A DNA stretch of 5,690 nt, taken from the NCBI GenBank assembly GCA_028709985.1, contig JAQUTB010000132.1, forward strand, positions 1 through 5,690, written 5' to 3'. This document shows positions 4,367 through 5,690 of the stretch, one piece after another. The DNA is from Dethiosulfovibrio sp. (GTDB taxonomy: Bacteria > Synergistota > Synergistia > Synergistales > Dethiosulfovibrionaceae). Each line of letters opens with the position of its first letter. The stretch's first letter is position 1. The notes below the pieces were generated by a model. It was not told where the DNA came from and ran no database searches. It saw only the letters and a list, made by a program, of their open reading frames with translations. The position numbers and the translations under genes are program-made.

Positions 4367-5384
4367 GACTATGAGGATCATGGAGGTCTGTGGAACCCAT
4401 ACCATGTCCATCTTTCGCCACGGCCTCAGGTCAGCTCTGCCCAAAAACATAAAGCTGATATCGGGGCCGGGCTGTCCCGTATGCGTGACGTCCCAAGGGG
4501 AGATAGACCTGGCGATAAAGGTGTCGGAGAAAGAGGGCGTGATAATAGCCACCTACGGGGACATGGTCAGAGTCCCAGGATCAAATGGATCCCTAGCGGA
4601 TAGGCGAGCTCAAGGGGCAGAGGTTGAGGTGGTCCTATCAGCAGCACAGTGTCTCGACCTGGCGAAAGACAATCCCGACAGGACGGTTGTATTTCTGGCG
4701 GTCGGATTTGAGACGACGGCCCCAGCCACCGCCGCCACAGTGATTCAGGCGAAGAGGGATGGGATAGACAATCTCTCGGTCCTTTGTTTTCACAAAAGGG
4801 TCCCCCCAGCGCTGGAACTTTTGGCGTCGACCCCCAACTGCGCCATAGACGGCCTACTTCTGCCTGGACACGTGGCGGTGATCCTGGGACACGAGCCATT
4901 TCGATTCCTTCCCGAGGGACACGGCATACCCTCCGTTATAGCTGGATTCTCGGCCGGAGAGATACTCTCGGCACTGATGGAACTTCTGAGACAGATAAAG
5001 GCCAAAAGTCCAGCCCTGGAATCCCGCTATGCCTCCGTGGTCAGGCCCGATGGCAACAGGACAGCCATGGCCCTCATGGACCAGGTTTTCGAACACACTA
5101 CGTCAAACTGGAGGGGGCTGGGCCCCATAGATGGATCGGGGCTAAAGCTGTCAGAGGACTACAGATCCATGGACTGTCTGGCCCGATTCGACCTTAAAGC
5201 GGAGGAGGCCCCTGAGCCTGACGGGTGTATATGCGGCAGGATACTATCGGGTCAGAAGGAGCCAGGGGACTGTCCCCTTTTCGGGAGACGCTGCACCCCT
5301 GTCACCCCTGTCGGGCCCTGCATGGTCTCAGGGGAGGGAACCTGCTCGGCCTGGTACAGATACGGCAGAAAGGGGGAACTGTAA
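4356..5384 (+). CDS. hypD: [NiFe]-hydrogenase maturation protein HypD
   Basis: Fe-S protein that, with HypC, carries the iron while HypE/HypF-derived cyanide ligands and CO are attached. The conserved redox and iron-binding cysteines are all present: EVCGTHT (C12), GPGCPVC (C40 and C43), and the C-terminal 4Fe-4S region CICG (C291/C293), DCPLF (C306), RRCTP (C313) and GTCSAWY (C330). VGFETTAP and the LLPGHVAVILG block also match the family. At 342 residues it is about 30 shorter than Escherichia coli HypD (373), because the usual N-terminal helical extension before the EVCG motif is missing. The start is GTG 4356 with AGGGAG 7 nt upstream inside hypC; ATG 4371 is a possible alternative and would be shorter still. 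It ends in TAATG, overlapping hypE by one base. Confidence 0.96.
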   Translation: MSFKTMRIMEVCGTHTMSIFRHGLRSALPKNIKLISGPGCPVCVTSQGEIDLAIKVSEKEGVIIATYGDMVRVPGSNGSLADRRAQGAEVEVVLSAAQCLDLAKDNPDRTVVFLAVGFETTAPATAATVIQAKRDGIDNLSVLCFHKRVPPALELLASTPNCAIDGLLLPGHVAVILGHEPFRFLPEGHGIPSVIAGFSAGEILSALMELLRQIKAKSPALESRYASVVRPDGNRTAMALMDQVFEHTTSNWRGLGPIDGSGLKLSEDYRSMDCLARFDLKAEEAPEPDGCICGRILSGQKEPGDCPLFGRRCTPVTPVGPCMVSGEGTCSAWYRYGRKGEL

Positions 5385-5690
5385 TGTCAAAGCTGAGCCT
5401 GGGACAGGGAAGTGGAGGTCGGCTCACCTCGGAGCTTATAGGGCGCTTCGCCTCCCAGTTTGACCACGCCATACTAGGGGGAGACATGGAGGACTGCACC
5501 ATGATAACCTCCGACATGGCCATAACCATCGACGGGTTCACCATCTCGCCCAGGGTGTTTCCAGGAGGAGACATAGGCAAGCTGGCCATATGCGGGGGGA
5601 CCAACGACCTGGCGGTGAGGGGGGCAAAACCGGCCTTCGTGACGGAGGGGAGAATAGCGGAAGAGGGCCTGGACGAGGGGGAGCTGCTGG
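5384..5690 (+). CDS. hypE: [NiFe]-hydrogenase maturation protein HypE (3'-truncated by window edge)
   Basis: N-terminal 102 codons of HypE, the ATP-dependent enzyme that dehydrates the thiocarbamate delivered by HypF on its C-terminal Cys to a thiocyanate, the source of the cyanide ligands. I translated it by hand: GQGSGGRLTSELI near the N-terminus (about residues 7-19), then RVFPGGDIGKLAICGGTNDL (about 61-80), the AIR-synthase-like ATP-binding segment matching FFPGGNIGKLAICGTANDV of E. coli HypE. The catalytic C-terminal Cys lies beyond the edge. The start ATG is shared with the hypD stop (TAATG), with a purine-rich AGGGGGAAC just upstream. The spacer between the GSGG and FPGG motifs is shorter than in the E. 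coli protein, as in many bacterial HypE. Confidence 0.95.
   Translation, partial: MSKLSLGQGSGGRLTSELIGRFASQFDHAILGGDMEDCTMITSDMAITIDGFTISPRVFPGGDIGKLAICGGTNDLAVRGAKPAFVTEGRIAEEGLDEGELL

Noticed and set aside
4567..5197. Several frames on both strands inside hypD
   Set aside because: All overlap the securely identified hypD gene and have no family features.
5341..5384. Extra Cys in GPCMV near the HypD C-terminus as a novel ligand
   Set aside because: As I recall, GPCMVS is common in archaeal and many bacterial HypD proteins; E. coli GALMV is the variant.

Overview
The window comes from an anaerobic, amino-acid-fermenting bacterium. It holds the start of a glycine reductase (grd) operon with its own glycine riboswitch, a second grd-type thioredoxin gene, an NSS/SNF-family sodium-coupled amino acid transporter, and a divergent [NiFe]-hydrogenase maturation operon (hypCDE). 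This Stickland-type gene set, the mid-50s GC impression, and heavy use of AGG and ATA codons beside G+C-rich ones suggest Synergistota (for example a Dethiosulfovibrio relative). That placement is inference; an anaerobic Firmicute is the main alternative.

Layout. Minus strand, read from right to left, there are three separately promoted units. (1) The transporter (2632-3975) has a TATAAT promoter at about 4026-4053 and an intrinsic terminator at 2585-2629. (2) A 105-residue thioredoxin-like gene (2176-2493, active site CTHC) has promoter 2549-2576 and terminator 2120-2155. (3) The grd operon has promoter 2070-2097, a glycine riboswitch (about 1939-2055), grdX (1467-1874), trxA (1109-1426, active site CAPC) and grdE (start 983, running off the left edge). 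On the plus strand from 4136, hypC, hypD and hypE overlap one another and run off the right edge.

How the parts work together. Glycine reductase turns glycine into acetyl phosphate and ammonia, with electrons supplied by thioredoxin. GrdE is the proprotein of the substrate-binding protein B; its pyruvoyl-forming Cys falls at residue 242 here. The riboswitch places the operon under glycine control. The promoters of units 2 and 3 have identical boxes and spacing (TTGACG-N16-TACAAT), so the extra thioredoxin is probably expressed alongside the operon but without the riboswitch. The transporter may supply amino acid substrate. The hyp genes assemble the Fe(CN)2CO part of a [NiFe] hydrogenase that could handle fermentation reductant.

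Points that differ from a naive gene call: grdE starts at TTG; trxA, grdX, hypC, the second thioredoxin and the transporter all start downstream of the longest-ORF start. The most interesting signals are the single-aptamer riboswitch with a candidate ghost helix that competes with pairing to the grdX ribosome binding site, the duplicated thioredoxin with an unusual CTHC centre, and the twin promoters. I see no CRISPR array, insertion sequence, tRNA or rRNA.
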